A stretch of 63,775 nucleotides of DNA, taken from NCBI GenBank assembly GCA_002282015.1, contig NCIJ01000009.1, positions 1 through 63,775 of the forward strand. Direction: 5' to 3'. This DNA is from Sulfuricurvum sp. 17-40-25 (GTDB taxonomy: Bacteria > Campylobacterota > Campylobacteria > Campylobacterales > Sulfurimonadaceae). Below are positions 1 to 9,461 of the stretch, in pieces (position 1 is the first letter of the stretch; each line of letters begins with the position of its first letter). Under the pieces are notes generated by a model. It was not told the DNA's origin. It was given only the letters and a program-made list of their open reading frames with translations, and ran no database searches. Position numbers and translations under genes: made by a program.

Positions 1-1137
1 AATTGCTCCAAACATATGTCTTAGACTATGTAACCCAAGATCCATCGATAGCTTTTCGGATTTTTCTGGTTTTTTATTTTTGAGTATCTGTAGATGTTTT
101 TTAAAAGTAGCTAATACTTGCCTCGGACGCAATCGGTTGCCTGTTTTTGTCATAAAAACAAAAGGATGCGGCTCGTCCATGCTGCTTTCTTTGCAATATT
201 CTTTTGAGCCAAAGTACACTTCCAGTGTTTTAAAAAATTCATCCCTAAATGACTCTGGATGAATCCAATATAATGGTTCATACTCTAACGGTATTGGATA
301 CTTGAACTGTAAATCACCAGCTCCATGCACATGATGCTGGTCCATCTCAATACCGTATCGTTCTTTTAAAAACTGCCTCCTTGGTCGCCCATACAGATCC
401 TTTTCGTCTGAGTTCGGGTCAATCAACCAAACTTCTTTTTTTCTGATGTCATAGTCATACAGGGTAAAATTCAATGCCTGTCCTATTCTCGCACTGCACG
501 CCCCACACAATAGATAAATGAGTTTTTCTCGTGGTTTTGCTATATTCAACAAATCACGAAATAGTTCAAAAGGAAAGGCTTTTGATTTTGGATTTCTTTT
601 TTTCTCTATTTTAAAGGGTGCTAAAAATGTTTTTCTCTTACCAAAGGCTTGGAGCCAACTATTTGATGGGCTTACACCTACCGAACCTAAAAAGCTTTTA
701 CTTGCCCTTGAGCGTTCATAAAATGTATCCATCTTGTCGTCTACTTCTATCAAATTCCTTTGTTCTGTGTATTCGAAATATGATCGGATCGATACAAGTT
801 CCTTATTAATTGTTTTCTTCAGAAGCGGCTCCGATGTGTATAAGCTCCAAATAATCTCATTTTCTTTTTTATGCCCATATAGTATTTCAAAACCATCGAG
901 TAACGCTTTTCTATATCTTGCTTCATAAAATGAAAATGTCTCATCATTTTTTGAAGGATTATTCAATGTCCATATCCAAAACCTTTCAACACTTCTCAGA
1001 TATCCTAAAACACTATTCTTTTTGTAATTTCTTATATTCAACATCCATAGTGACCATTCTTCTGCTTGATCTAATGTTACTACTTCATCATCTATGACTG
1101 TGGATATGACAAATCTATTCCCTAAATCAATTATCAT
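1..1137 (-). CDS. Tyrosine recombinase / phage-type integrase (C-terminus outside window)
   Basis: This is an open frame of at least 379 codons that runs off the left edge. The chosen ATG at 1137 has GGAG six bases upstream; in-frame ATGs at 1149 and 1164 have weaker ribosome sites. The catalytic half is recognisable. A box I arginine sits in ARIGQALNFT (R217) and a box II HSLRH motif is at residues 370-374. The nucleophilic tyrosine should follow within about 40 residues but lies outside the window. The roughly 150 residues between the box I arginine and the HxxRH motif are clearly longer than in XerC/XerD. The N-terminal half (about residues 20-120) is probably a SAM-like DNA-binding domain. 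The gene is AT-rich and faces away from the comM fragment that begins about 260 bp to its right, so it is probably the recombinase of an element inserted in comM. Confidence 0.8.
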   Translation of the reverse strand, partial: MIIDLGNRFVISTVIDDEVVTLDQAEEWSLWMLNIRNYKKNSVLGYLRSVERFWIWTLNNPSKNDETFSFYEARYRKALLDGFEILYGHKKENEIIWSLYTSEPLLKKTINKELVSIRSYFEYTEQRNLIEVDDKMDTFYERSRASKSFLGSVGVSPSNSWLQAFGKRKTFLAPFKIEKKRNPKSKAFPFELFRDLLNIAKPREKLIYLLCGACSARIGQALNFTLYDYDIRKKEVWLIDPNSDEKDLYGRPRRQFLKERYGIEMDQHHVHGAGDLQFKYPIPLEYEPLYWIHPESFRDEFFKTLEVYFGSKEYCKESSMDEPHPFVFMTKTGNRLRPRQVLATFKKHLQILKNKKPEKSEKLSMDLGLHSLRHMFGAI

Positions 1138-1181
1138 GTTTGACTCCATATCAATTTCAAACATTCTACTTAATAAGTTAA

Positions 1182-1395
1182 TACTTAGTAGAAAAATATG
1201 TCAATATGAAATATTTTCTCATACTCATAACTTTATATATAGTCATTAGTCTTAACTACTTAGTAACGTATTTTAAAGATACTGGAATTTTTATCTAATT
1301 TACTGATATTTCTTTTATCGTCGTATAATAGGGGGAATATATAAGTAGTGGATGTTTTAAAATGCTTCAATATTCTAATAGTTTAAGATACTTAG
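1182..1395. repeat. Three TACTTAG direct repeats at the presumed element/comM junction
   Basis: The region between the integrase start and the comM fragment contains TACTTAGTA at 1182-1190 and again at 1257-1265. A third, one-base variant TACTTAGAA lies at 1389-1397, immediately before comM homology resumes at about 1398. A looser similarity also exists between 1271-1290 and 1381-1400, both containing TTTAA, GATACT and GAATT. TACTTAGTA is nearly self-complementary. Spaced copies next to the integrase gene and at the junction fit recombinase-binding sites of an attachment region, but that role is inferred. No other gene is visible in this stretch. Confidence 0.4.
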
Positions 1396-1985
1396 AATTA
1401 TTTTTTGATGAACTGCCCCATTTTTCTAAAAATATTCTCGAAGCACTACGAGAACCTATGGAAGACAGACATATACGTATCTCTCGAGTAAACGCAAAAG
1501 TGACCTATGATGCCAATTTTCTCTTTATTGCTGCCATGAACCCATGCCCTTGCGGTAATCAATTCAGTAAAAGTATCGCTTGCCGCTGCAACGATCTGGA
1601 AATAAATCGCTATCGATCACGCTTGTCTGACCCTTTTTTAGATCGTATCGATTTGTATGTACAAATGCATCCGACTTCTGCTGAAGATAAAAGTTCCTAT
1701 ACCTCGCATCAGTTTCATACAAAAGTGCGAAATGCATTCGCACAGCAAAAAAAACGGGGACAAAAAACACTTAATGGTTCACTAAGCGATACAGAATTGG
1801 AAAAGTATTGTGAACTAAATGATGAAGGTAATACAATAATGGATCAAGCAATAGGACGATTTTCTCTCTCATTTCGTGCAGTCTCAAGAGTGCTGAAAGT
1901 GGCTCGTACCATTGCAGATATAGAAGGGGTAGAAGCTATTGAAAAAGAGCACCTAATGGAGGCGCTCAGTTATAGAAAGCGGTGA
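1362..1985 (+). pseudogene. comM: comM/yifB 3' fragment (Mg-chelatase-like AAA+ ATPase), 5' part missing
   Basis: The translated fragment matches the C-terminal 40% of ComM/YifB. It has the Walker B motif LFFDELP, then EALREPMEDRHIRISR, AAMNPCPCGN, RLSDPFLDRIDLYVQM, and the C-terminal helical domain with FSLSFRAVSRVLKVARTIAD. Intact family members are about 500 residues. Here the N-terminal S5-like domain and the Walker A half of the ATPase are absent. Homology begins at about base 1398 (leucine of LFFDE); the preceding dozen codons resemble nothing in the family and come from the adjoining element. ComM is a hexameric helicase that promotes branch migration in natural transformation, so loss of Walker A should abolish function. 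The fragment ends convergently with the YeiH gene, whose stop codon abuts at 1986. Confidence 0.85.
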
Positions 1986-3086
1986 TTAAAACGTTGCAAC
2001 TACCCATTGGGTAATCACAAATCCACCAACAACCAACCAAATAAACATAGAACCTGCCGTATAAATAGGTGCCAATCCAAGCCCTTTAAACTTTGCGAAA
2101 CGTGTTCCCATACCAAGTGCCGTCATCGCCATTGTCAGTAAAAAAGTATCAATGATATTAATATTATCAATAACACCCGTTATTACTAGTGCTAAATCTA
2201 GTGGCGCCGTTAGTGTGTAATTATGAATGAGTGAATTTATCCCGGCCATACCGACAAAATAAACAGCAAACCATGGAATTACTAATTTGACCTTAGCCCC
2301 TTTTCCTCCGGAACTTTTAGAAAGATAACTCAAAATAAAGCCCAATACAATCAGCATAGGGGCAATCATAATAACACGTGTCATTTTTACAATAACCGCT
2401 GTATTAGCCATCTCAGGACCTGCTCCAGGAATGGATGCAGGAACCGCAACTACTTGTGCGACTTCGTGTATCGTACCGCCTACATACATCCCAAAGGTTG
2501 AAGGGCTCATATGCAAAAATCCAGATGAGGGCTCAATAATTGCAGCGTAAAGTACCGGGTACAAAAACATAGAAATCGTACCAAACAAAACGACCATTGA
2601 AACCGCTACTGCCGTTTTATGCTCTTCGGACTTCAAAACTGGCTCAGTCGCCAATACAGCTGCGGCACCACATACCGATGCACCTGAAGCTGTCAAAATT
2701 GACGTATCACGGTCCATTTTAAAGACCTTTGTCCCCAACCAAATACCAATAATCAGTGTTGAAGAGAGGACCAGTAATGAAACCATAAATCCTTGTAAAC
2801 CCACTTCCGCGATTTGCTGAAACGTGATTCTAAATCCGTAAAATACGATCGCAAATCGTAAAATCTTCTTACCCGAAAACGTGATACCCGTTTCCCAAGC
2901 TGATGGAAACTTATTGTGCAATGTATTGGCATAAAAAATACCCAATACAATACCCACAACCAATGGTGAAATCCCCAAATTTTTAATAAAAGATATATCG
3001 GCAATCATCGTTGCTGCAGCAGCAAAAATAGCGACAAAAAGGATTCCGCTTATGGTTCCTGCGCGCTTTTGAGGTGAAAATGGCAT
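1986..3086 (-). CDS. YeiH family putative sulfate exporter (multi-pass membrane protein)
   Basis: The 366-residue product is hydrophobic almost throughout, with about ten membrane-spanning stretches and a lysine-poor N-terminus. It carries the motif GASVCGAAAVLATEP (near residues 136-150) and a later glycine-rich stretch TFGMYVGGTIHEVAQVVA, both characteristic of the UPF0324/YeiH family. Length is close to the family norm of about 340-370. Members are annotated as putative sulfate exporters from weak evidence, so the substrate is uncertain. In sulfur-oxidising Campylobacterota an exporter for sulfate or another sulfur anion would make physiological sense. The gene stands alone, convergent with the comM fragment and 57 bp downstream of the DUF748 gene on the same strand. 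Confidence 0.85.
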   Translation of the reverse strand: MPFSPQKRAGTISGILFVAIFAAAATMIADISFIKNLGISPLVVGIVLGIFYANTLHNKFPSAWETGITFSGKKILRFAIVFYGFRITFQQIAEVGLQGFMVSLLVLSSTLIIGIWLGTKVFKMDRDTSILTASGASVCGAAAVLATEPVLKSEEHKTAVAVSMVVLFGTISMFLYPVLYAAIIEPSSGFLHMSPSTFGMYVGGTIHEVAQVVAVPASIPGAGPEMANTAVIVKMTRVIMIAPMLIVLGFILSYLSKSSGGKGAKVKLVIPWFAVYFVGMAGINSLIHNYTLTAPLDLALVITGVIDNINIIDTFLLTMAMTALGMGTRFAKFKGLGLAPIYTAGSMFIWLVVGGFVITQWVVATF

Positions 3087-3143
3087 ACTAACCCTTCTTA
3101 TAATAAAATTATAATCGCATTATAGTGAAACTTGGTTAATAAC

Positions 3144-6100
3144 CTATTCCACCGTAATTTCCAAACGGGAGGGAATGTTTTGTTTTGAATCTAAGCTTGC
3201 TTTTTCACTTTTAGCTATGCTGACCCTGTTGTGCAAAGCCTGGTTTTTATGCATGTATTCAATGACACCCTTAGCACGGGCGCTTGCTAGTGCATCAAGC
3301 TCAGCTGGAGCAATTACCTGTAATGGAATAAGGCGCTCAATAAGCGCTGCTGTGTAGTGCTTGACAAATTGGGCTTCTTGCGTATATTTCACTTCCATGG
3401 CAGCGCGTATACTTTTGACTTCAGATGAATCAATCAATTTTTTTGCTGTTTTTTCAAGCATCTCTAAACTCATGGCATGTGATGAATCTGTTTTGCCCTT
3501 TGTATCTTGCTGGACAACTGAATCTATAAGCTTTTTGATTCTTAATGCTCTATCGTCCTCTTTTGCAGACGATGTTCCATGTACCTTCAAGGTAAGCTTT
3601 GGACGTTTTACCATCACAGCTGACAATTTATCCAGCTGCTCTTTCATCGGAGGAGACAATTCATCTTCCCCCGGTTCAAATGAAACACTCGAAAGCGTAT
3701 CGTCATCCGATGATAATCCCATCATAGAACCTAAAAGTTTAAAAGGTGATGTAACAGCTTTGGTCAGGACATTCCCAATCACCTGCCATACTACTTTCCC
3801 GTATTTAAAGTCTGGACTGTTGACATCCCCTTGTATTGGTAAATCAATATCAATGATCCCCTCACCGTCTTCCAATAAAGCAACTACAAGTCGCATCGGC
3901 CATGGCGATCCACCCTCTTTTTCTTCGCCAAGCTCTATATGCTTGATAACTACTTGGTTTTTTCCATCCAATTTGCCCTCATTGATTTTGTACCCCAAAT
4001 TTAAAAAGAGTTTTCCATTGGCTATTTTGTAGCCTAAAAACTGTAGCGAATAAGGGGTGTATTGTTTCAATTCCAAATTATCGAAAGCTACTTTCATATC
4101 CGTGAATGATTTAGGGGCATTGGTATTGAGTGAACCATCTATTTTTGCCAATCCATACTGATCAACGTCCCCTTTTAAACGGACAAACGTTGTGACATCT
4201 TTAGTGGTTGATATCCCCAAGATCTCACCTTTTAAATCATGAATATAGGTTTTAAACGGTAGTGGTAATGAGAGGTCGCTAAACGTTGCACTGCTGTTGG
4301 AAATAGCCAATCTCACAATATCAATACCAAATGGATTTGAGGTTTTTTCTGCCTTAGTAGACTCCGATTTTTTTGCCTTACTCAAGGTTGAATAATTAAA
4401 TGTTTTATTCTGATCGATTTGCGTATTGGTATACAGTCCATCCACTGCAATTTGATTGATTTTTAATCGGTTATCCGGATATGCGTATGAAAAAGGAGTT
4501 ACCCCGATACGATTCCAGCCCAAAAGCACCGAATTATCCCTTCGGTCATTCACAATCCAGTCGTTCAATCCGATTTTTCCCCGTACCCTTGTCGCTGAAG
4601 GTGTATACACATAGTCGCCTTTAATACTCAAATCACCACGTCGCAATGCTGCATACGTCGATGATTCAATATACGGGTCAATCAACGGTAATGAAAAATG
4701 GGTTAACTCAAACTCGCCCTTGCTTTGAAGTGTTTCACGTCTCAGTTGGGAGTGAACTTTCAGCATCGACTTTTGATTTATCCGTGCAGAACTTTCAATC
4801 AACATCATTTCTTTTTTATCACTCGAAAATCCATTTATTTTAAGCCAAAGGTCATCAATATCTGCTTGTACAAAACGTTCTGGAACCTCATCCGTAAAAT
4901 TCACTTTACTAGCATTAAGCTCAATTTTATCGATTGCATATGCCCATGGCGTTGATGTGACTTTTTTTGTAGCAGGTTCTTTGGAGGTATATATAAGGTG
5001 TTGGAGATCAATTGCTCCATTTTTAAGCCGCTTTAGAGAAGCATTAACACCGCTAACTTCAAGACTTTTCACCGTAGCACTTTTTGCCTCACGGTCCAAA
5101 ACAATTCCACCTACATTAACGCTCGTAAAACCTGCAATTTTTTGGCTGTCAGCCAAGCGATTTAGCTCAAAGGCACCAAAGCCTACACTGGCATTCAATA
5201 GCAACTTTGGATCACTGCTAAGATTTTGAGAGTACAGGTTTATTCCACTTACGTTTGCGCGGTAGGCTTCTTTGGGTGCAAAATCATTCCAAACCAATGC
5301 TATGTCTTCGAGGGCTATATCCTTGACGTTAACCTTCCATGGGGTCTTGGTTTCATTATCGTCAGAGGGAAAGGCTTTATTGATTTGATCTGCATACTCT
5401 ATCCAATCAATAGCTCCCGATTGACTGCGTGAAGCATGAAGTTCTAGTCCAGCAAGATTGATGCTATTTGCTTCTAACACTTTACGCATCGGCCATACCG
5501 TGGTATCAGAGAGTTTAAGACTCCCGACATCCAATAATTTTTCTTTTTGATCTTTGGCAATCACTCTAAGTCCATCAAGTTCGACATGGACTTCTGAGAA
5601 CTTTGTTGCATTCATATCATCGGTATTCAAAGCATAGTTCAAACCGAAATTCATAGTGCCATCTGCGACTTCTATTGGTAACTTATCTTTGAAGTAACGC
5701 CACGGTGTATACAGTTTTCCTGAATTAAATGCCACACTTCCGTTGATCTTAAACGGCTTTAGACGTTCAATCTTTCCTCGTAAATCGATAAATCCACCCT
5801 CATTGATCCTTGCATACAGTCGCATCATCCCATGCTTTTTACTAGCATCCCTCAAATCAATGTTTTCCAGATGAAATCCGATGGAGTCAATCGCCTGATG
5901 ATAGTGTTTTCCCTCACTCTCATCTGTGAAATCTACTCCTCCCCCCTTGAGGGTAAAACTATTCAACAAAAGAGCCAATGGTTTGGATTCCTCTGTTGAT
6001 TCGTTCTCATCTGTTCCAAGAGTGCTCAACCATCCAAAGTTCATCTCACCCTTAGAATCTTTATGCAGTGTAATCTGAGGTTTTTCAATACGTATGTCCT

Positions 6101-6395
6101 TGATCACCCATGCAAACTTCCACAGATAATCCAACGGATTAAGATTCACAGCCAAATAGTTTACTCGAATAAAGTCCCCTTTTTGAGGAGTTTTAAACGC
6201 CATATCATGTACTTGAAGATTAAAAGTAAAAGGGTTGAAAGAGGCTGATTCGATTGAAAAAATTCCGCCTTTTGTAGCATCCAATACCTTTTCGGGGGCA
6301 ATATTTTTAAGCACATAAGGGACTCCAAAAAACCCGATAATTCCATATGTTACAAATATTCCTGCAACTGCTTTAAGTATCCATAATTTTTTCAT
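3144..6395 (-). CDS. DUF748 domain protein, AsmA-like envelope protein
   Basis: A 1083-residue protein with one N-terminal membrane segment (about residues 7-29) and a long periplasmic part. The opening region, with SIESASFNPFTFNLQVHDM and NPLDYLWKFAWVIKDIRIEK, is typical of DUF748, a family related to AsmA and the bridge-like lipid-transfer proteins. Such proteins form long beta-rich grooves between the two membranes, and a role in lipid or outer-membrane homeostasis is the usual inference. The tail from about residue 901 looks like a divided OmpA-type domain. It has SVSFEPGEDELSPP and LTLKVHG, then a roughly 100-residue helical insert, then ASARAKGVIEYM. The gene is divergent from nrdB, sharing a 77-bp promoter region. 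Function in this organism is not known. Confidence 0.8.
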   Translation of the reverse strand: MKKLWILKAVAGIFVTYGIIGFFGVPYVLKNIAPEKVLDATKGGIFSIESASFNPFTFNLQVHDMAFKTPQKGDFIRVNYLAVNLNPLDYLWKFAWVIKDIRIEKPQITLHKDSKGEMNFGWLSTLGTDENESTEESKPLALLLNSFTLKGGGVDFTDESEGKHYHQAIDSIGFHLENIDLRDASKKHGMMRLYARINEGGFIDLRGKIERLKPFKINGSVAFNSGKLYTPWRYFKDKLPIEVADGTMNFGLNYALNTDDMNATKFSEVHVELDGLRVIAKDQKEKLLDVGSLKLSDTTVWPMRKVLEANSINLAGLELHASRSQSGAIDWIEYADQINKAFPSDDNETKTPWKVNVKDIALEDIALVWNDFAPKEAYRANVSGINLYSQNLSSDPKLLLNASVGFGAFELNRLADSQKIAGFTSVNVGGIVLDREAKSATVKSLEVSGVNASLKRLKNGAIDLQHLIYTSKEPATKKVTSTPWAYAIDKIELNASKVNFTDEVPERFVQADIDDLWLKINGFSSDKKEMMLIESSARINQKSMLKVHSQLRRETLQSKGEFELTHFSLPLIDPYIESSTYAALRRGDLSIKGDYVYTPSATRVRGKIGLNDWIVNDRRDNSVLLGWNRIGVTPFSYAYPDNRLKINQIAVDGLYTNTQIDQNKTFNYSTLSKAKKSESTKAEKTSNPFGIDIVRLAISNSSATFSDLSLPLPFKTYIHDLKGEILGISTTKDVTTFVRLKGDVDQYGLAKIDGSLNTNAPKSFTDMKVAFDNLELKQYTPYSLQFLGYKIANGKLFLNLGYKINEGKLDGKNQVVIKHIELGEEKEGGSPWPMRLVVALLEDGEGIIDIDLPIQGDVNSPDFKYGKVVWQVIGNVLTKAVTSPFKLLGSMMGLSSDDDTLSSVSFEPGEDELSPPMKEQLDKLSAVMVKRPKLTLKVHGTSSAKEDDRALRIKKLIDSVVQQDTKGKTDSSHAMSLEMLEKTAKKLIDSSEVKSIRAAMEVKYTQEAQFVKHYTAALIERLIPLQVIAPAELDALASARAKGVIEYMHKNQALHNRVSIAKSEKASLDSKQNIPSRLEITVE

Positions 6396-6472
6396 AATCT
6401 ATTCCCCCGTGATCGTGGCTTAATGATATCTAGTGTAGAATAGTATAACACTAACGAGCTTTTGGAGCACCT

Positions 6473-7492
6473 ATGCAACGCAAGAAAATTTATAATCCGT
6501 CATCCACTGAACATGTTAATGATCGGCGTATTTTCGGTGGAAATCCTACCGGTATTTTCGAGCTCAATAACATCAAATACCAATGGGCTTATAACCTTTG
6601 GGAGATGATGCTTAACAACACTTGGTTCCCAAAAGAAGTCGATATGACCCGTGACGCAGTCGACTATAAATACCTCACAGAGATGGAAAAAACAGCGTAC
6701 GATAAAGCTTTATCGCAACTCATCTTCATGGACAGCCTGCAAACCAATAATCTCATGGACAACATCAATCCTTACGTGACTGCGCCCGAGATCAACCTCA
6801 TCTTGGTACGTCAAAGTTTTGAAGAAGCATTGCATTCTCAAAGCTACGCCGTAATGGTCGATTCGATCAGTCAAAACAGTGATGAGATTTACAATTTATG
6901 GCGTTCGGACATGATGCTAAAGACCAAAAATGATTCCATCGCAGCGCGCTATGATGAGCTTGCACATGATCCAAGTGAAAGTGCCTTTTTAAAAGCCTGT
7001 TTTGCGAATCAGATTTTAGAAGGTATCTATTTTTACAGCGGATTTACGTATCTTTATACACTCGCGCGTTCTGGAAAAATGTTGGGCTCTGCACAAATGA
7101 TCCGTTTTATCCAGCGCGATGAAGTGACCCATCTTGTCTTGTTCCAAAACATCATCAACACTCTACGCCGTGAACGTCCAGATCTCTTCACCGAAGCCCT
7201 TATCGAAGAAGTCTATGACATGTTTCGAAAAGCCGTAGAGCTAGAGAGTGCTTGGGGAAAATACATCACCCAAGGACAGATTTTGGGTCTAACGAACGAA
7301 ATCGTAGAACAATACATCCAGTATTTAGCCGATGTTCGTCTCAATGCCGTAGGACTAAAACCACTGTACAACGTTTCTAATCCTATTAAATGGGTCGATG
7401 ACTTTTCAAAATTTAATGACCAGAAAACAAACTTCTTTGAAGGTACTGTCACCAATTATTCCAAAGGAAGCCTCAGCTTTGACGACTTCTAA
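6473..7492 (+). CDS. nrdB: Ribonucleoside-diphosphate reductase, beta subunit (class Ia)
   Basis: NrdB carries the di-iron centre and tyrosyl radical that NrdA needs to reduce ribonucleotides. The 339-residue product has the E-x-x-H motif (E118, H121) followed by a tyrosine at the radical position (HSQSY, Y125). The second ligand set appears in [16 protein letters not shown], so catalytic residues look intact. The ATG at 6473 follows TTGGAG with good spacing, and a TATAAC -10-like box lies about 30 bp further upstream. Its partner nrdA is not adjacent: it lies 4 kb away on the other strand, an arrangement I recall from other Campylobacterota. The 3' end overlaps the next gene by 14 bp. Confidence 0.95.
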   Translation: MQRKKIYNPSSTEHVNDRRIFGGNPTGIFELNNIKYQWAYNLWEMMLNNTWFPKEVDMTRDAVDYKYLTEMEKTAYDKALSQLIFMDSLQTNNLMDNINPYVTAPEINLILVRQSFEEALHSQSYAVMVDSISQNSDEIYNLWRSDMMLKTKNDSIAARYDELAHDPSESAFLKACFANQILEGIYFYSGFTYLYTLARSGKMLGSAQMIRFIQRDEVTHLVLFQNIINTLRRERPDLFTEALIEEVYDMFRKAVELESAWGKYITQGQILGLTNEIVEQYIQYLADVRLNAVGLKPLYNVSNPIKWVDDFSKFNDQKTNFFEGTVTNYSKGSLSFDDF

Positions 7493-8222
7493 AACACGTC
7501 CTCTTGCGACGCTTTGTTTTCCCACCGATTTGCAATTTGAAAAAAATCTGGAGCATCTCGTAAAATTGATAGAGCAAGCTTCCCCTGATACCATCATTGT
7601 CGCTCCTGAAGTATGCTTGAGCGGCTTTGCCTATGACAGGTTCGAGCAAGCAGCAGCATTTACCCTCATAGCACTCAAGCAACTTCTTAGCTGTATACAA
7701 GATCGATTGCTGATCTTTACCGCTATTAGCAAAGTTGATGCTAAGTTTTACAATACCGCTTACGTCCTTCATGATGGAGCTATTATCCACACCCAAAACA
7801 AAGCAAAACTTTTTGCCCTTGGAGGAGAGACAGACTATTTCGCTGCAGGAGATGAATACGATATCATGCCCTTTGACTTTCAGGGCATTAAAATCGGGAT
7901 TTTGATCTGCTTTGAACTACGATTTAAATCTCTCTGGCAAGCATTAGAAGGGTGTGATCTTATCGCCATTCCTGCCCAATGGGGGAAACTGCGAAGCGAC
8001 CATTTCGTCACCCTCACCAACGCCTTGAGTATCATGAATCAGTGCTATGTTGCAGCCTCAGATGGGCTCAATGAAGATACCAGTGGCATGAGTGGTATTA
8101 TCACCCCTTTTGGTGCAGAAATTCGTAACAGTGGGGAAGCCGTTCTTTCCTCCAACTATGAAGAGCGCACGGTTATCTCCATGCGCCGCTATTTGAATGT
8201 AGGAATTTCCAGTGACCGATAA
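7479..8222 (+). CDS. Carbon-nitrogen hydrolase (nitrilase superfamily), TTG start
   Basis: A 247-residue nitrilase-superfamily amidohydrolase. The three catalytic residues are visible: Glu in VAPEVCLSG (E44), Lys in HTQNKAKLF (K110) and Cys in [10 protein letters not shown] (C144). An ATG-initiated frame could open at 7398, deep inside nrdB. However, TTG at 7479 is preceded eight bases upstream by AAGGAAG and starts just before the family homology, so TTG is the better start and overlaps nrdB by 14 bp. Similar enzymes include omega-amidases and Nit proteins that clean up damaged metabolites; the substrate cannot be told here. Overlap with pcm downstream suggests translational coupling in a five-gene operon. 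Confidence 0.85.
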   Translation: MTTSKTRPLATLCFPTDLQFEKNLEHLVKLIEQASPDTIIVAPEVCLSGFAYDRFEQAAAFTLIALKQLLSCIQDRLLIFTAISKVDAKFYNTAYVLHDGAIIHTQNKAKLFALGGETDYFAAGDEYDIMPFDFQGIKIGILICFELRFKSLWQALEGCDLIAIPAQWGKLRSDHFVTLTNALSIMNQCYVAASDGLNEDTSGMSGIITPFGAEIRNSGEAVLSSNYEERTVISMRRYLNVGISSDR

Positions 8223-8853
8223 AGTAACCACCATCAAAACCACTCGTATGGCCGAAGAGATCAGCAAAAAGTTCCCGCTTCGTGATACCATCAAAAATGC
8301 TATTATCCAAACCAATCGCGAAGCATTCGTTCCGCTAGCCATGCGTCATAATGCGTATCGTCTCGATGCTTTACCAATCGGCTCGCAGCAATATATCTCA
8401 TCACCTCTTACCGTTGCCAAAATGACACAGTATCTAAGTCCCGAGGGGTGTGACAATGTTTTGGAAATCGGATGTGGCAGCGGATATCAGGCAGCTATAC
8501 TTTCTCGTGTTTTCCGCCGTGTCTTTACCATAGAGCGTATCGAATCTCTCTTGCTTGAAGCCAAAGAACGGTTTCGCCATCTCAAACACGGAAACATACA
8601 CACTCGCACCGATGATGGGCAAAATGGATGGGAGCAATACGCTCCGTTTGATCGAATATTGTTTTCCGCATCTGCACGTGCCATTCCGCAAAAACTCTTT
8701 GACCAGCTCAAAGAGGGTGGTATTCTCATCGCACCTATGGAGCGCGGACATGAACAAATCATTACCCGCTTCACAAAACAGGGGGGAAGAATCATCGAAG
8801 ATGCCATCGAGGTATGTGATTTTGTCCCTATTTGTGATGGAGTGGTACGATGA
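8212..8853 (+). CDS. pcm: Protein-L-isoaspartate O-methyltransferase
   Basis: PCM methylates isoaspartyl residues in aged proteins so they can revert to aspartate. The 213-residue protein has the family's substrate-loop region (REAFVPLAMRHNAYRLDALP, with QQYISSPLTVAKM after it). The SAM-binding motif is NVLEIGCGSGYQAAIL near residue 82-97. The start is a GTG at 8212, six bases after AGGAA, and overlaps the nitrilase stop by 11 bp. The stop overlaps the next start as ATGA. Grouping with a nitrilase suggests a damage-repair theme, but that is inference. Confidence 0.92.
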   Translation: MTDKVTTIKTTRMAEEISKKFPLRDTIKNAIIQTNREAFVPLAMRHNAYRLDALPIGSQQYISSPLTVAKMTQYLSPEGCDNVLEIGCGSGYQAAILSRVFRRVFTIERIESLLLEAKERFRHLKHGNIHTRTDDGQNGWEQYAPFDRILFSASARAIPQKLFDQLKEGGILIAPMERGHEQIITRFTKQGGRIIEDAIEVCDFVPICDGVVR

Positions 8854-9461
8854 ACGATCAACGTGAATTTTGGAATGACCGCTTCGGCCGCGAGGGGTAC
8901 TTTTACGGTACCACTCCCAACCGTTATCTCGCATCCCATATTGACATGCTTCCCCCTCAGCAGACCCTTTTATTCTTAGGCGAGGGTGAGGGACGAAATG
9001 CTGTGTATGCAAGCCAATGCGGCCATACCGTAACCGCTTTGGACGCTGCTGAGATCGGACTTGCCAAAACAGCATTGCTGGCTCAGCAAAAAGGGTTAGA
9101 AATTGCATTAATACATACAGATTTAGAGCAGTGGAACCCCCTCCAACAGTATGATGCTATCATGTGTTCTTTTCTCCATCTAACGGAACCTTTGCGCAGT
9201 GAGGTATTTAGCAAATCTCTAGCACAGCTCAATAAGGGGGGAGTATTTGTGGGAGAATTCTTTTCCATTCACCAATTCTCGAAAAATACAGGTGGTCCCA
9301 AAGCTCTCGAGCTACTTTACACCGCAAACGATCTTTTAGCCATAATGGATACATTACCATGTGATGTACTTGAGCTATGCGAAATGGATACTGAGCTACA
9401 AGAAGGAAAAGTTCACAATGGCCTAGCCAGCGTCGTGCGCTTAAAAGTGCGAAAACGGTGA
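8850..9461 (+). CDS. Class I SAM-dependent methyltransferase (TehB/thiopurine methyltransferase-like)
   Basis: A 203-residue small-molecule-type methyltransferase. It begins with NDQREFWNDRFGREGYFYGT, the typical opening of TehB-like and UbiE-like proteins. Motif I is degenerate, reading TLLFLGEGEGRNAVYAS where LDLGCGxGRN is expected. An acidic motif II (VTALDAAEIGLAKT) and motif IV (YDAIMCSFLHL) follow. The start overlaps the pcm stop (ATGA) and the stop overlaps the next gene's GTG start (GTGA), so translation is coupled at both ends. The substrate is not known; tellurite or thiol methylation are possibilities only by family resemblance. Confidence 0.8.
   Translation: MNDQREFWNDRFGREGYFYGTTPNRYLASHIDMLPPQQTLLFLGEGEGRNAVYASQCGHTVTALDAAEIGLAKTALLAQQKGLEIALIHTDLEQWNPLQQYDAIMCSFLHLTEPLRSEVFSKSLAQLNKGGVFVGEFFSIHQFSKNTGGPKALELLYTANDLLAIMDTLPCDVLELCEMDTELQEGKVHNGLASVVRLKVRKR

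Noticed and set aside
3361-4032. A 223-codon plus-strand frame opposite the DUF748 gene
   Set aside because: It is antisense to a well-supported coding region, has no family motif and is Ser-rich, as is typical of a shadow frame.
8434-9108. A 224-codon minus-strand frame opposite pcm and the methyltransferase
   Set aside because: It spans two well-supported genes and carries no motif.
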